Of a stretch of 64,000 nucleotides of DNA, positions 52,408-61,362 are shown piece after piece. Source of the DNA: Chitinophagales bacterium. Its GTDB lineage: Bacteria > Bacteroidota > Bacteroidia > Chitinophagales > Saprospiraceae. A program made the translations under genes and the position numbers. The DNA lies in assembly GCA_017303475.1 (NCBI GenBank), contig JAFLBO010000009.1, forward strand, positions 124,001 to 188,000, given 5' to 3'. Positions within the stretch are counted from its first letter, which is position 1; each line of letters begins with the position of its first letter. Below the pieces are notes generated by a model that was not told where the DNA came from, made no database searches, and saw only the letters and a program-made list of their open reading frames with translations.

Positions 52408-55400
52408 TCAGCCTTCTCCATTGCGCCACTCCATCGGAGTCATGCCCATTTCCTGCTTGAAAACTTTGCCAAAATAACTCGAATCGCTAAAGCCACAGCT
52501 CGCTGCAATATGCGCTATCGGCTGATCTGTGTTTTTTAATAATTCGCAGGCTTTTTGGGTGCGAATCAGGCGAATGAAATGATTGGGGGAATGGCCGGTA
52601 ACCGCCGTTAGTTTGCGGTGTAGCTGCGACTGACTTAACAAGATTTTTTTGGACAGTTCCTCCACCCCAAAGTATTCGTCGCTTAGGTTGTTTTCTATCT
52701 CCTGCCGCACTTTTTTGACAAATTCATTTTCTTTTACCGGAACCTCAACTGGCGGCGCGGCTATCTGTCCGTCTATTGTCTCAGACGATGACGGATAGTT
52801 AAAGCCGGCCATTTTAATATACGCTTTTTGCAATAATTTGCGCTGTTCCAATAGTTTTTTGATTCGCAGCAGCAATTCCTCCCGGTAAAAAGGTTTTTCC
52901 AGATAAGCATCAACGCCATGTTCAATTCCTTCTAGTTTACTCTCAATATCGGCTTTGGCTGTGAGCATGATGATGGGTATATGACTGGTGCGTTCGTCTG
53001 CCCGCAAGAGGCGTGTCAAGGCATAGCCATCAACATAGGGCATCATCACGTCGGTGATGATCAGATCTGGCACCAGCTCGCAGGCAATATCATATCCTTC
53101 ACGTCCGTCTTTGGCTACCGCCAGCCGATAGTCCGGAAGACAACCGGCAGTATAGGCCACTACATCGCTGTTGTCTTCAACGAGCAGGATAAGTTCGGAT
53201 GTTGAAGAAGCAGTTCGCTGAATGACAGCATTCGGCGCAGCAGGGGAATGTTTAGGCAGGGAAGAATGTTCATCCTCATAGATGACCTGTTTTGCGATGT
53301 TTTCAAGTGAACCAGCATTTTGCTGCATGGGCAGGGTGACCGTAAATTCTGTCCCTACTTTAGCGCCAACGGGAGGACTTTTGACCTCTATGCTGCCGTT
53401 CATCAGTAAAATGAGTTCTTTGGTCAGCGCCAGTCCGATACCGGTGCCTTCAGCATGGCGGGAATGACTGTTGTCTGCCTGATAAAAACGGTCGAAAATA
53501 TGGATTATATCGCTTTCCGGAATGCCTATGCCCGTATCCTTAACCTTTATAATCAACTGTTGCACAGCCGGATCGTTGGGGAGTGGCTGCGAAGAAATGC
53601 TGATATAAACATTGCCTTTCTCCAGACTGAATTTTAGCGCATTGGAAATGAGGTTGGAGATAATCTGGCGCAATTTTTCTGCATCATAAACGGTGTAAAA
53701 CGTATCCAGTGATGACAGATAATGCAATTGCTTGCCCTGGCTTTCGGCCATCGAATTAAAGGACTCTACGATGTAGCGTACAAAGAGTATAACGTCGCCC
53801 TGTATGAGGTTTAATTCCATTTTTCCGGCTTCAACCTTTGAAAGATCAAGCAATTCATTGACGAGATTCAGCAGGTTTTTGCCATTGCGAATAATCATAT
53901 CCAGCGCGCTCTCATAGTATGTCTGCGGTGCGTTTTTGGCCTGCTGTGCCATACCCAGGATGATGGTGAGTGGCGTACGAAATTCATGCGTAATGTTGGT
54001 ATAAAGGCGTGTTCTGGCAGTGTCCAGTTCTTTGATACGTTTGGCTTCGTTCTGTTCAAAAAGCAGCTGTGTTTCTATCTTGTTTTGTTTTAATCTATAC
54101 ATAAAAACCGCACGGATTACGCCTGCCGCAACCAATACATACACCATAAGGGCCCACCAGCTTCGCCACCATGGCGGCATGATGGTAATACGCAGGGTAG
54201 CTGTTTTATCGCTCCAAATACCCAGACTATTGCTGCCCTGTACCTTAAAAGTATACGTGCCGGAGGGCAAATGGGAGTAGCTCACGCTGCGCCTGTGTCC
54301 ACTCTCCACCCAGTCTTTGTCGATGCCGACCATTTGATACCGGTATTTATTCTGGTCAGATGCCCTGAAGTCTAAGGAAGAAAATTCAAGGGTAAATATA
54401 TTCTGCGTGTGATCGAGGGATATAGACTGCGTATATGGAATAGACTGATTGAGGATGCCAAAAGCGTCGTTTGGGGCAACTTCCTTGTTTCCCACCAATA
54501 GTTTTGTGATAAAGATATTCGGACTGAAGGTGTCTACCAGGATTTCTTTCGGATCAAATATATTCAATCCGTTGATGCCTCCAAAAGCCAGTCGGCCATC
54601 GGCCAGTTTGGTGTAGGCGCCTGTGTTGAACTCACTGGATTGTAAGCCGGAAGCTTCTGTAAAATGCCTGAATTCCCACACATTTTTTTCCCTGTTTTTA
54701 TCCGCTAGCAAACAGAAAATACCATTATTGGTGCTGCCCCAGATATGGTTGTTTTCATCATTCAGGATGCCATATACTACGTTGTTGCACAAGCCCTCTT
54801 TTGTTGTAATGTGTGTAAATTGGGAGGTCGTTTTATTAAATTGGTTAAGCCCTCCCCCTTTTGTGGCTATCCACAATATATTCTTGTCGAGCGGATCATC
54901 CAAAAAGCAGGATACGTGGTCAAAACTCAAAGAGTTTTTATCCTTTGGATTGCTTCTGTACCAGGTTATATGGGGTTGTGCATCACGACTTGCGTCATAA
55001 ATAACTTTTACAAAACCTTCTGCTGTTCCTATCCAGATCACGCCCTTTTCATCTTCGTAAAAGGCCGTCATTCCGGCATTTTGCAACATCGGGTTTGAGG
55101 TATCGGTGTTGATCGTAAAACTTTTCGATGTTCCCGATGCCGGATCCAAAACCATAAAATCTCCATTTATGCCACATACCCAAATATGTCCCTGCCGGTC
55201 TTCTACAATGGGTTCCAATTGTTCATATTGGATATTTAAATTAGCGGCATATTGTTTACTTGTTTTGGTTATTGGGTTGTAGTTTTCAATAAGGTCTAAA
55301 TTATGTACAAAAGGTCTTAATTCTTTTCTATGCAATATCCAGATTGTTTGATCCCGGGCTACCATGAAATCCTGCTTTTTGAACAGACTGCGATCAAAAT

Positions 55401-56559
55401 CCGTCGTGATTTCCTCTCCTTTTTTATTCATTTTTTTAACCTCACCCCAACTTCTTATGTACATGTCCCCATTTTGAAAAGGTATGATTTTTCGAATACT
55501 CAATCCATTTGCATAATGATTAAATTTTTCTGATTCAAAGGTATACTTACGAAGTCCATAGCCATTGGTGCCAAGCCATAGCAGCCCGGAGCGGTCTTTC
55601 CGCATCTTGACCGGCGTGACTCCTTTTTCTTCAAAAATCCTGCTTTTTACAGGGTCAAGCGGATTGTTTTTACTCCACTCAGCAATATTGTACACCTGCA
55701 ACAATTCCAGATTGCGTACTCCCACCCACAATTTTCCATTGTCTTCCTTGAGAAAAGCAGTGCCATGCTCCTCATGAATAGGGCTTGTAAAAATCGGGAA
55801 ATTGTCAGTGCCTTCCCACAGGCTAAAGGGTTGACCATTGGATAGCAGGCTGCCATCTTCGTATAAAAGCACCTGACTAAAATCTGCTTGCGCTCTTTTG
55901 TACTCAAGGGTCATATTATCTGGCGAAAACGCATACAAATTTGAACCATGAATCACCCAGGTACGGCCTTTTTTGTCTACATACATCAACTTCACCTCCT
56001 CCGGCCCGGGCAGGTTTACTTTTTGGACAAGCACAGGTTCGTCTGTTTCAAAAAAGTTGTCCGGAAGCGTAATGACATTGATTTTTCTTTCCTGGGCATA
56101 CACCAAAAACCGGCCATCCGGCAGTTCTACAACAGGACTTGCGATTTTATTCCCGGATAGGCTGTTGGCATCTTTAGTGTCGTGGGTAATGTGCTTGAAA
56201 GCATCTTTTGCCTTGTTATAAATGCTGATACCATTATTGTCGGTGGAGATCCAAAGTCTGCCTTTACTGTCTTCAAAGATGTGGTTTATGGCATTGCTGC
56301 CGATGGAGCTGGGGTCGTAACTATCATGGGTGTAGACCTTAAACTGGTACCCATCGTAACGGTTGAGACCGTCTTTGGTAGCAAACCACATAAACCCGTC
56401 CCTGTCCTGCAATATGTCGTTGACAAAACCTTGCGACAGCCCCTCAGTGGCGGTTAGTCGCTGGTAAACATACTGTCCATACATCTGCCCAAAGGATGCC
56501 AGGCTTACCACACAAACAGTAAGCGCCTGGCGCCATGATTTCCGTTGGAAAATATTCAT
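52408..56559 (-). CDS. Hybrid two-component system sensor/regulator (HTCS)
   Basis: A 1383-residue one-protein signalling system. Order: signal peptide (about 1-28), reg_prop propeller repeats (about 30-690; ILQDRDGFMWFATKDGLNRYD), Y_Y_Y domain (about 710-785), transmembrane helix (about 795-816), HisKA with ITHEFRTPLTI (about 859-869), HATPase, receiver domain with the phosphoacceptor Asp in IITDVMMPYVDGY (about 1165-1177), and an AraC-type HTH (about 1280-1383; SSYFGKVFKQEMGMTPMEWR). It senses a periplasmic ligand and controls transcription. HTCS usually control polysaccharide-utilisation loci; here no SusC/D is present and the divergent neighbours are cytochrome-like and crystallin-like genes. 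Confidence 0.96.
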   Translation of the reverse strand: MNIFQRKSWRQALTVCVVSLASFGQMYGQYVYQRLTATEGLSQGFVNDILQDRDGFMWFATKDGLNRYDGYQFKVYTHDSYDPSSIGSNAINHIFEDSKGRLWISTDNNGISIYNKAKDAFKHITHDTKDANSLSGNKIASPVVELPDGRFLVYAQERKINVITLPDNFFETDEPVLVQKVNLPGPEEVKLMYVDKKGRTWVIHGSNLYAFSPDNMTLEYKRAQADFSQVLLYEDGSLLSNGQPFSLWEGTDNFPIFTSPIHEEHGTAFLKEDNGKLWVGVRNLELLQVYNIAEWSKNNPLDPVKSRIFEEKGVTPVKMRKDRSGLLWLGTNGYGLRKYTFESEKFNHYANGLSIRKIIPFQNGDMYIRSWGEVKKMNKKGEEITTDFDRSLFKKQDFMVARDQTIWILHRKELRPFVHNLDLIENYNPITKTSKQYAANLNIQYEQLEPIVEDRQGHIWVCGINGDFMVLDPASGTSKSFTINTDTSNPMLQNAGMTAFYEDEKGVIWIGTAEGFVKVIYDASRDAQPHITWYRSNPKDKNSLSFDHVSCFLDDPLDKNILWIATKGGGLNQFNKTTSQFTHITTKEGLCNNVVYGILNDENNHIWGSTNNGIFCLLADKNREKNVWEFRHFTEASGLQSSEFNTGAYTKLADGRLAFGGINGLNIFDPKEILVDTFSPNIFITKLLVGNKEVAPNDAFGILNQSIPYTQSISLDHTQNIFTLEFSSLDFRASDQNKYRYQMVGIDKDWVESGHRRSVSYSHLPSGTYTFKVQGSNSLGIWSDKTATLRITIMPPWWRSWWALMVYVLVAAGVIRAVFMYRLKQNKIETQLLFEQNEAKRIKELDTARTRLYTNITHEFRTPLTIILGMAQQAKNAPQTYYESALDMIIRNGKNLLNLVNELLDLSKVEAGKMELNLIQGDVILFVRYIVESFNSMAESQGKQLHYLSSLDTFYTVYDAEKLRQIISNLISNALKFSLEKGNVYISISSQPLPNDPAVQQLIIKVKDTGIGIPESDIIHIFDRFYQADNSHSRHAEGTGIGLALTKELILLMNGSIEVKSPPVGAKVGTEFTVTLPMQQNAGSLENIAKQVIYEDEHSSLPKHSPAAPNAVIQRTASSTSELILLVEDNSDVVAYTAGCLPDYRLAVAKDGREGYDIACELVPDLIITDVMMPYVDGYALTRLLRADERTSHIPIIMLTAKADIESKLEGIEHGVDAYLEKPFYREELLLRIKKLLEQRKLLQKAYIKMAGFNYPSSSETIDGQIAAPPVEVPVKENEFVKKVRQEIENNLSDEYFGVEELSKKILLSQSQLHRKLTAVTGHSPNHFIRLIRTQKACELLKNTDQPIAHIAASCGFSDSSYFGKVFKQEMGMTPMEWRNGEG

Positions 56560-56637
56560 TTAGTAAATGTATGGCCAGATCAATTGAGGCCAAACTCAAT
56601 GGGCCATTTTTTTCCTGACAAGGGTCAAAATGCGGGA

Positions 56638-56668
56638 TTTTTACTACTGATGACGGTTTTTTACTACT
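56638..56668. promoter_or_regulatory. Putative HTCS operator: direct repeat of TTTTTACTACT
   Basis: TTTTTACTACT at 56638-56648 recurs at 56658-56668, 20 bases apart, about two helical turns, as expected for an AraC-type dimer binding direct repeats. It lies in the divergent space between the HTCS gene (start 56559) and the cytochrome-like gene (start 56801). GAACTTTG (56731-56738) is a near -7 box for the latter. Confidence 0.45.
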
Positions 56669-56800
56669 CAAATTCTGAAAAATCATAAAACTGGATGGAT
56701 TTCTACTGCACTCGCGGAACCCCGGGCCCAGAACTTTGTGGTGTCAAATGGATGGAAAAATTCCTGTCAACAACACATCCGAAAACTTAAATTAAACATC

Positions 56801-57175
56801 ATGAGAAAACTATCCTTTTTCCTGCTCCTTCCCATGTTTGCTATGGCTGTTTTTGCCTGCAAAAATGAAGACGACTCCTGCGAAGCAACGTATTCCAATG
56901 AGGTCAAAGCCATCCTTGATAATAGCTGCGCATACAGTGGCTGCCATAGCGGAAGTTCGGCATCGGCCTTTGTTCCGCAAAGTTCCAAGGACTATACCGC
57001 CTATGAAGGCTTGCTCGAAAACCTGAACAGCGGCAAGTTTACCGAGCGGGTGCTCGAGTTGAAGAATATGCCGCCTGCAGCCAATTTCATACCTGAGGGC
57101 AGGCCAACCGAACTCACTGCAGCCGAACTCGAAATCATCAATTGCTGGGTAAAACGCAAGTACCCGAAAGACTAG
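56801..57175 (+). CDS. Cytochrome c-like lipoprotein with C-X4-CH motif
   Basis: A 124-residue lipoprotein; ATG 56801 begins a signal peptide with lipobox AVFA-Cys20. The motif NSCAYSGCHSG (about 48-58) resembles a heme c site but with four residues between the cysteines (C-X4-C-H instead of C-X2-C-H). LKNMPPAANF (about 87-96) supplies the possible axial Met, and ELTAAELEIINCWVKR is the typical C-terminal helix of small cytochromes c. The family occurs in Bacteroidota as c-type cytochrome-like domains. A periplasmic electron carrier is possible if heme is attached. First plus-strand gene beside the divergent HTCS. Confidence 0.72.
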   Translation: MRKLSFFLLLPMFAMAVFACKNEDDSCEATYSNEVKAILDNSCAYSGCHSGSSASAFVPQSSKDYTAYEGLLENLNSGKFTERVLELKNMPPAANFIPEGRPTELTAAELEIINCWVKRKYPKD

Positions 57176-57205
57176 CGCTAAGGGCTTCAAACAACCAAAC
57201 GGGAA

Positions 57206-57229
57206 AGCCGAAAACCGAACAGAGTAGGC
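57206..57229 (+). promoter_or_regulatory. Shared 24-base leader motif, copy 1
   Basis: GCC, 17 bases, GGCA, with AGAGTAGGCA at the end; 20 of 24 bases match 58129-58152. It lies 22 bases before the ATG at 57252 and can form a GCC/GGC stem. Its meaning is unknown: an operator, an RNA leader element, or a copy left by gene duplication. Confidence 0.45.
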
Positions 57230-57251
57230 ATCATGTTTCAATTTTTTCGAA

Positions 57252-58079
57252 ATGAAAACAATCAAAAATTTCATGTTATTGGCAACAATAGTGATTGCTA
57301 CTTTCATAACTGTGGCTTCGCACGCTCAAACCTCCAGTTCTAATTTTCTGGAAGCTACCTATATTAAGGTTACGCCCGGCATGAACGAGAATTACCTGAA
57401 TGCCAACAAGATATTCAAGATGCTGAACGATGGTCGCAAAGCGTCAAAAGCGCTTAGTTTTTGGGGATTATACAGAAGGGTGTACCCCATCAAGGGCAAT
57501 TTGGATTTTGATTATGCCATTCTCGAATTGTTCCCGAGTGGCAAGGAAATGCAGGCCCGGAAAGATTTGTCGGCTTGGGACGAACCGGTACATGGATTGA
57601 CGGCAAAAGAAATCTCCACGTCTATCGGGGCCTTGAATACCATAAGAACCATCGTTGCCAGGGATATTTTCGACCCAAGGTTCGGGGTGGGTGATGCCAC
57701 CGTTTCGGCGGCTGTAGGCGACTATGTTCTGAGGTCCAAAATCAAGGTGTCTGATGCCAACATGGAGGCCTATGAGAAAATCCTGGAATCACTGAAGCCG
57801 GTGATGGAAGAAGCCGTAAAAGCAGGCAAATTCAAAAGCTGGAACGTGCTGAAACGCGCCATTGCTACCAATGTTGACGGCGATTACGATTTTTTGGTAA
57901 CCTTCTATTTCAAAAATCTGGACGAGGCATTGGCCTTTTCCAGCGGGTTAACGGATGTTTCCGCCGAGTTTAAAAAAGTATTCCCGAAGGAAGATTATGC
58001 AGCGTTTCGCAGCAAGCAAATTGCACTCCGCGAAATCATTGGTCAGGAACTGTGGGAACTGGTGGAGAAGACAGATTAA
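57252..58079 (+). CDS. Exported protein with two similar alpha/beta halves, unknown function
   Basis: A 275-residue protein with a signal peptide (about 1-25, ending SHAQ). The rest is two related halves of about 110 residues: residues 33-135 (EATYIKVTPGMNENYL ... LSFWGLYRRVYP ... FDYAILELFPSG) and 150-265 (YVLRSKIKVSDANMEAYEKI ... FKSWNVLKRAIA ... YDFLVTFYFKNLDEA). The strand-helix-strand pattern looks like two ferredoxin-like (dimeric alpha/beta barrel) units fused. I do not recognise a named family. It lies between the cytochrome-like and crystallin-like genes and shares a leader motif with the latter. Confidence 0.7.
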   Translation: MKTIKNFMLLATIVIATFITVASHAQTSSSNFLEATYIKVTPGMNENYLNANKIFKMLNDGRKASKALSFWGLYRRVYPIKGNLDFDYAILELFPSGKEMQARKDLSAWDEPVHGLTAKEISTSIGALNTIRTIVARDIFDPRFGVGDATVSAAVGDYVLRSKIKVSDANMEAYEKILESLKPVMEEAVKAGKFKSWNVLKRAIATNVDGDYDFLVTFYFKNLDEALAFSSGLTDVSAEFKKVFPKEDYAAFRSKQIALREIIGQELWELVEKTD

Positions 58080-58128
58080 AGCTTGTAAACAAGTGTATTA
58101 CCAATGGCTGTATGGACAGCCCCGGGTT

Positions 58129-58152
58129 GCCAAAAACGGTAAAGAGTAGGCA
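58129..58152 (+). promoter_or_regulatory. Shared 24-base leader motif, copy 2
   Basis: Matches 57206-57229 at 20 of 24 bases, including AGAGTAGGCA. Here the stem is longer (TTGCC with GGCAA), AACGGT can pair with ACCGTT just downstream, and a GGCTG/CAGCC hairpin precedes it (58106-58121). It is 42 bases before the ATG at 58195. Confidence 0.45.
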
Positions 58153-58194
58153 ATAACCGTTAATTGACTTTCTCCGAAAGTCTAATTTATCAAC

Positions 58195-59715
58195 ATGAAA
58201 AAGAGCAAAATTTTCCTGTTAATTACAGGTATGATAGCCATATTTTCAGCCAATGTTTCAGTTCATGCCCAGGGTGCAGGCGAAATCATTCTTTATGCAG
58301 ATGCCAATTATGGCGGTCAATCCGTTACGGTTACCGTGGGTACTTATCCCGATATTTCAGCGCTGGGCTTCCCGAATAATACGGCCTCCAGCATCAAGGT
58401 TGGGTCGGGTGTTGTAGCGATTTTACACAGTTGCGTGGACTTTGGTGGATCGTTCTCCAATGGTTTTCGGGCCTATGAGGCGAACGATGCCGATTTTTCC
58501 AATGACGGCTGGCCTCAGGGCCAATTTTGCGGTGGAACTACTGTAAACAACAACGTTGACGCACTTTGGGTGATGAACAAAAACTGCGTACCGGGTCCGG
58601 ACGAAGTGTCTTTTTACGATCATCCAAATTATCAGGGCGGTTGCGTTACAGTGCCTGCGGGTTCATACGAATCCCCTACACTCGCAGGAATGCCCAATGA
58701 CTGGGCTGGTTCCCTTAAAGCAGGCAGCAATGTTTCCGTGAAGATTTGGGTAAACTCTTTTCAGGGAAGTAATTTCAGTTATGGCCCGGGTTCTTCCATT
58801 TCAAATTTGGGTTTTGGCAATAATAACCTCAGTTCCCTCCTGGTGGATGGATGCCCCAACGACCCAAACAAAATTGAACCGGGAGCATGCGGCTGCGGAG
58901 CACCTGAAACAGATACAGATGGCGATAATATGCCCGACTGCGTTGACCCAGATGACGACAATGATGGCATCACTGACCTGGATGAAACAGACTGCGGCTC
59001 CAATCCGCTGAATGCCGCTTCTACCTGTGAAATCTGTGATGGCCTTGACAATGACCTCGATGAAACCGTGGATGAGGGCTTTGTGAACACAGACGGCGAC
59101 GAAATGGCAGACTGTATTGACCCGGATGATGACAACGATGGATGTCTGGATGAAAACGACAGCAATCCATTGGTGGCTAGTGGCGACAGCGATTGCGATG
59201 GGGTTGCTGACGATTGTGACCACTGCCCTGGTGGTGACGACAGTGGTCCTTGTGATGCCAATGCGTTCCCGGGTTTCAATGCCATTCCGGAGAGCTGGGT
59301 TTGCGGCAATAATGGCAACAAAGTTTTGCTTTGCCATAATGGCAATACCATCTGCATCAGTCCTAATGCCGTGCAGGGACACCTGAACAATCATGAAGAT
59401 GATTTCCTTGGGCCATGTGCCTCCTGCGCAGGAGAGCGGGACGCTAAACCATCTGTTGCGCAACAACTAAGTGTGGAGGTATTCCCCAATCCAGCGATTC
59501 AGGAAGCCTATATTCAATTGAAAGGTCTGGACAATTCCGAAGCTACCCTGACCATTTCCGACAAACTTGGACGCCTGGTAGTAACCAGACAACTGGACGC
59601 GCAAACCCAGGATTTGATCACCGTTCGACTGAATGATTTCGCCACCGGCGAATATTTTGTACGAGTAACTACCGACAAGGAAGCGGTCACTAAGATTTTG
59701 ACCGTAATGAAGTAA
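58195..59715 (+). CDS. Beta/gamma-crystallin and thrombospondin-type-3 repeat protein with T9SS CTD
   Basis: A 506-residue secreted protein (signal peptide 1-25, ending VHAQ). Two beta/gamma-crystallin domains span about 27-115 (IILYADANYGGQSVTV) and 135-225 (VSFYDHPNYQGGCVTV). They are followed by calcium-binding thrombospondin type 3 repeats (DTDGDNMPDCVDPDDDNDG, about 238-256, and again at about 300-318) and a MopE-like CDGLDNDLDETVDEG motif (about 278-292). The CTD is VFPNPAIQEAY to KILTVMK. Likely a calcium-dependent structural or matrix protein. It closes the plus-strand unit beside the HTCS and has a strong terminator. Confidence 0.88.
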   Translation: MKKSKIFLLITGMIAIFSANVSVHAQGAGEIILYADANYGGQSVTVTVGTYPDISALGFPNNTASSIKVGSGVVAILHSCVDFGGSFSNGFRAYEANDADFSNDGWPQGQFCGGTTVNNNVDALWVMNKNCVPGPDEVSFYDHPNYQGGCVTVPAGSYESPTLAGMPNDWAGSLKAGSNVSVKIWVNSFQGSNFSYGPGSSISNLGFGNNNLSSLLVDGCPNDPNKIEPGACGCGAPETDTDGDNMPDCVDPDDDNDGITDLDETDCGSNPLNAASTCEICDGLDNDLDETVDEGFVNTDGDEMADCIDPDDDNDGCLDENDSNPLVASGDSDCDGVADDCDHCPGGDDSGPCDANAFPGFNAIPESWVCGNNGNKVLLCHNGNTICISPNAVQGHLNNHEDDFLGPCASCAGERDAKPSVAQQLSVEVFPNPAIQEAYIQLKGLDNSEATLTISDKLGRLVVTRQLDAQTQDLITVRLNDFATGEYFVRVTTDKEAVTKILTVMK

Positions 59716-59742
59716 AAAAACCGATTAACTTGCCAAAAGGTT

Positions 59743-59782
59743 GTGCCTGGTAGTTGTAATATCAACTGTCAGGCACTTTTTT
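59743..59782 (+). terminator. Intrinsic terminator after the crystallin-like gene
   Basis: GTGCCTG and TAGTTG pair with CAACTG and CAGGCAC, then six T. It begins 28 bases after the stop at 59715. Confidence 0.85.
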
Positions 59783-59830
59783 ATGGTGAGGTACTGTTGA
59801 GTGGAAAGATTGAGTGGGGTGGAAAAAAAC

Positions 59831-61186
59831 CTATTTTATAAGTTTTTGCGTGATTGATTTTTTGCCTGAAACATGGACATTCAACAGGTAAATCCCTTTC
59901 GGCAAGGTCTCGGTACGCAACACCGTTCGTCCGGAAAAGGAACGCCGCAAAATAGCCTGACCGGTAATATCGGTCAGCACCATTTCTCCCGCCAAGCTTG
60001 CGTCTGCGGGGTCAATGACTAATTCGTCACTGAATTGGGTGGGGTAGATATTCAGTTTAGGCGCCTCCTGCTCGTTTGTGGCTGAAGCGCCCACGGTCAG
60101 GTAGGTGGTATCAGCGCAACACCAGTTCGTACCAATCAAGCGCACCGTGTAAGACTGGTTGAGGTTGGTATAAGTATGTGTGGGATAACGTTCTGTAGAG
60201 GTATTGCCATCGCCGAAGTCCCAGTTCCAGGCCGTGGCGTATTTGGTGGTGTTGTCAAAGCCAACGGTTGTTCCGTCTACATTGGTATTGAATCCGGCTA
60301 CCGGACTGAGCAGACTGTCGCCGCAAAGGCTTTCCACGCTTAAGAAAATACCGGAATCCCATACCCCATCACCCACATCAGCGATACCGATCCACACCTC
60401 GTAGGTTTCTTCAGGTACAACCACGGCGTTCGCGGTAAGTACCGACAGGAAGCCATCATATTGCACGGCGTCCATGGCTTGTGTTGGCGGAGTTGGGAAT
60501 TGCCCGCAGAGGTTTCCCGTGGCAGGCGTGTTGTTCACATAATAAGCAGCATTGCTCAGGTAATTCACATTGTTAATGGTGACGGGAATATTGGTCCCTG
60601 GCACCAAAGCGATGTTGCGCGGCGAGCCGTCGGGGTTGGAAGCCCCAGGGCCTTTAATCCAAAACCCAAAAGCATCGTTGAATTGGGTATTGACATATTC
60701 ACAATACTCCTCCGACGCAAAAATATACTTAAAACCAATGGAGTCGGTGTGTGGTACGATGCTCAGGTGGAGCATAGACCGATCAAACAGTGCACCGAAG
60801 GTGATGGATTCCAGCAAGGAGTCGGGCGTGCTGATACCAAAGCCAGCCGTAGCGCCATCATTGTTGTTGGGGCCTACCGCAACCTTTGCTTCACCGGTGG
60901 CAAACAGGATTCCGGCATTTAGCCCCAATCCGCTCTGAGAACCTTCAAAAAAGGCCAGCTGTTTGGGTTGACCTGAGAACTGAACCGAAGTAACATCCAC
61001 ACAAGTGCCGTTGAAAAAATCCATCACAATATCAGCGGGGGCATATTGTACGGTGTCTACAAACAGCGATTGTGCCGAAGCAAGATGTGCCAGGAAAAGA
61101 AAGTGAAGTCCAATTTTGCGCCCCGTTTTCACACCGGAATGGAAGCGGGAAGCGGCGTAGGTCATAAAGAAGGCGAGTTTGTGCAT
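59831..61186 (-). CDS. Choice-of-anchor L domain protein with PKD domain and T9SS CTD
   Basis: A 451-residue exported protein (signal segment about 20-39, ending LASAQ; ATG at residue 8 is an alternative start). About 50-285 is a choice-of-anchor L domain (QSGLGLNAGILFATGEAK, FKYIFASEEYCEYVNTQFND, FGFWIKGPG). About 290-370 is a PKD domain (WNWDFGDGNTSTERYPTHTY). The CTD is IYPTQFSDELVID to SITQKLIK. Typical of adhesive or matrix surface proteins of this phylum. Confidence 0.9.
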   Translation of the reverse strand: MHKLAFFMTYAASRFHSGVKTGRKIGLHFLFLAHLASAQSLFVDTVQYAPADIVMDFFNGTCVDVTSVQFSGQPKQLAFFEGSQSGLGLNAGILFATGEAKVAVGPNNNDGATAGFGISTPDSLLESITFGALFDRSMLHLSIVPHTDSIGFKYIFASEEYCEYVNTQFNDAFGFWIKGPGASNPDGSPRNIALVPGTNIPVTINNVNYLSNAAYYVNNTPATGNLCGQFPTPPTQAMDAVQYDGFLSVLTANAVVVPEETYEVWIGIADVGDGVWDSGIFLSVESLCGDSLLSPVAGFNTNVDGTTVGFDNTTKYATAWNWDFGDGNTSTERYPTHTYTNLNQSYTVRLIGTNWCCADTTYLTVGASATNEQEAPKLNIYPTQFSDELVIDPADASLAGEMVLTDITGQAILRRSFSGRTVLRTETLPKGIYLLNVHVSGKKSITQKLIK

Positions 61187-61305
61187 CTTTTGTAAGTAGT
61201 TAATGGTGAATATTTTATGGTTTACAAAGGTATTGGAAGTATGCTCAAAAGTAAAAAATATCTAATATTCAATGAGGGAAAAACGGTAGTAAATCCTTTT
61301 ATGGA

Positions 61306-61362
61306 TTTGCCACGCTTGGGCCTTCCCGAGCAAGGCGGCGCTATTGAGATGGGAAGACCATG
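61306..61362. repeat. Dispersed repeat at the 3' end of the truncated propeller gene
   Basis: On the minus strand GGTCTTCCCATCTCAATAG (complement of 61341-61359) matches the plus strand at about 21933-21951. The last codons and the TAG stop of the 61341-62129 gene are made of this repeat, and GGCGC/GCGCC-type and GCTTGGGCC blocks follow. Confidence 0.65.

Noticed and set aside
57206..57229. Known riboswitch class in the shared leader motif
   Set aside because: The motif is too short and does not fit any riboswitch consensus I can recall (for example c-di-GMP or preQ1).
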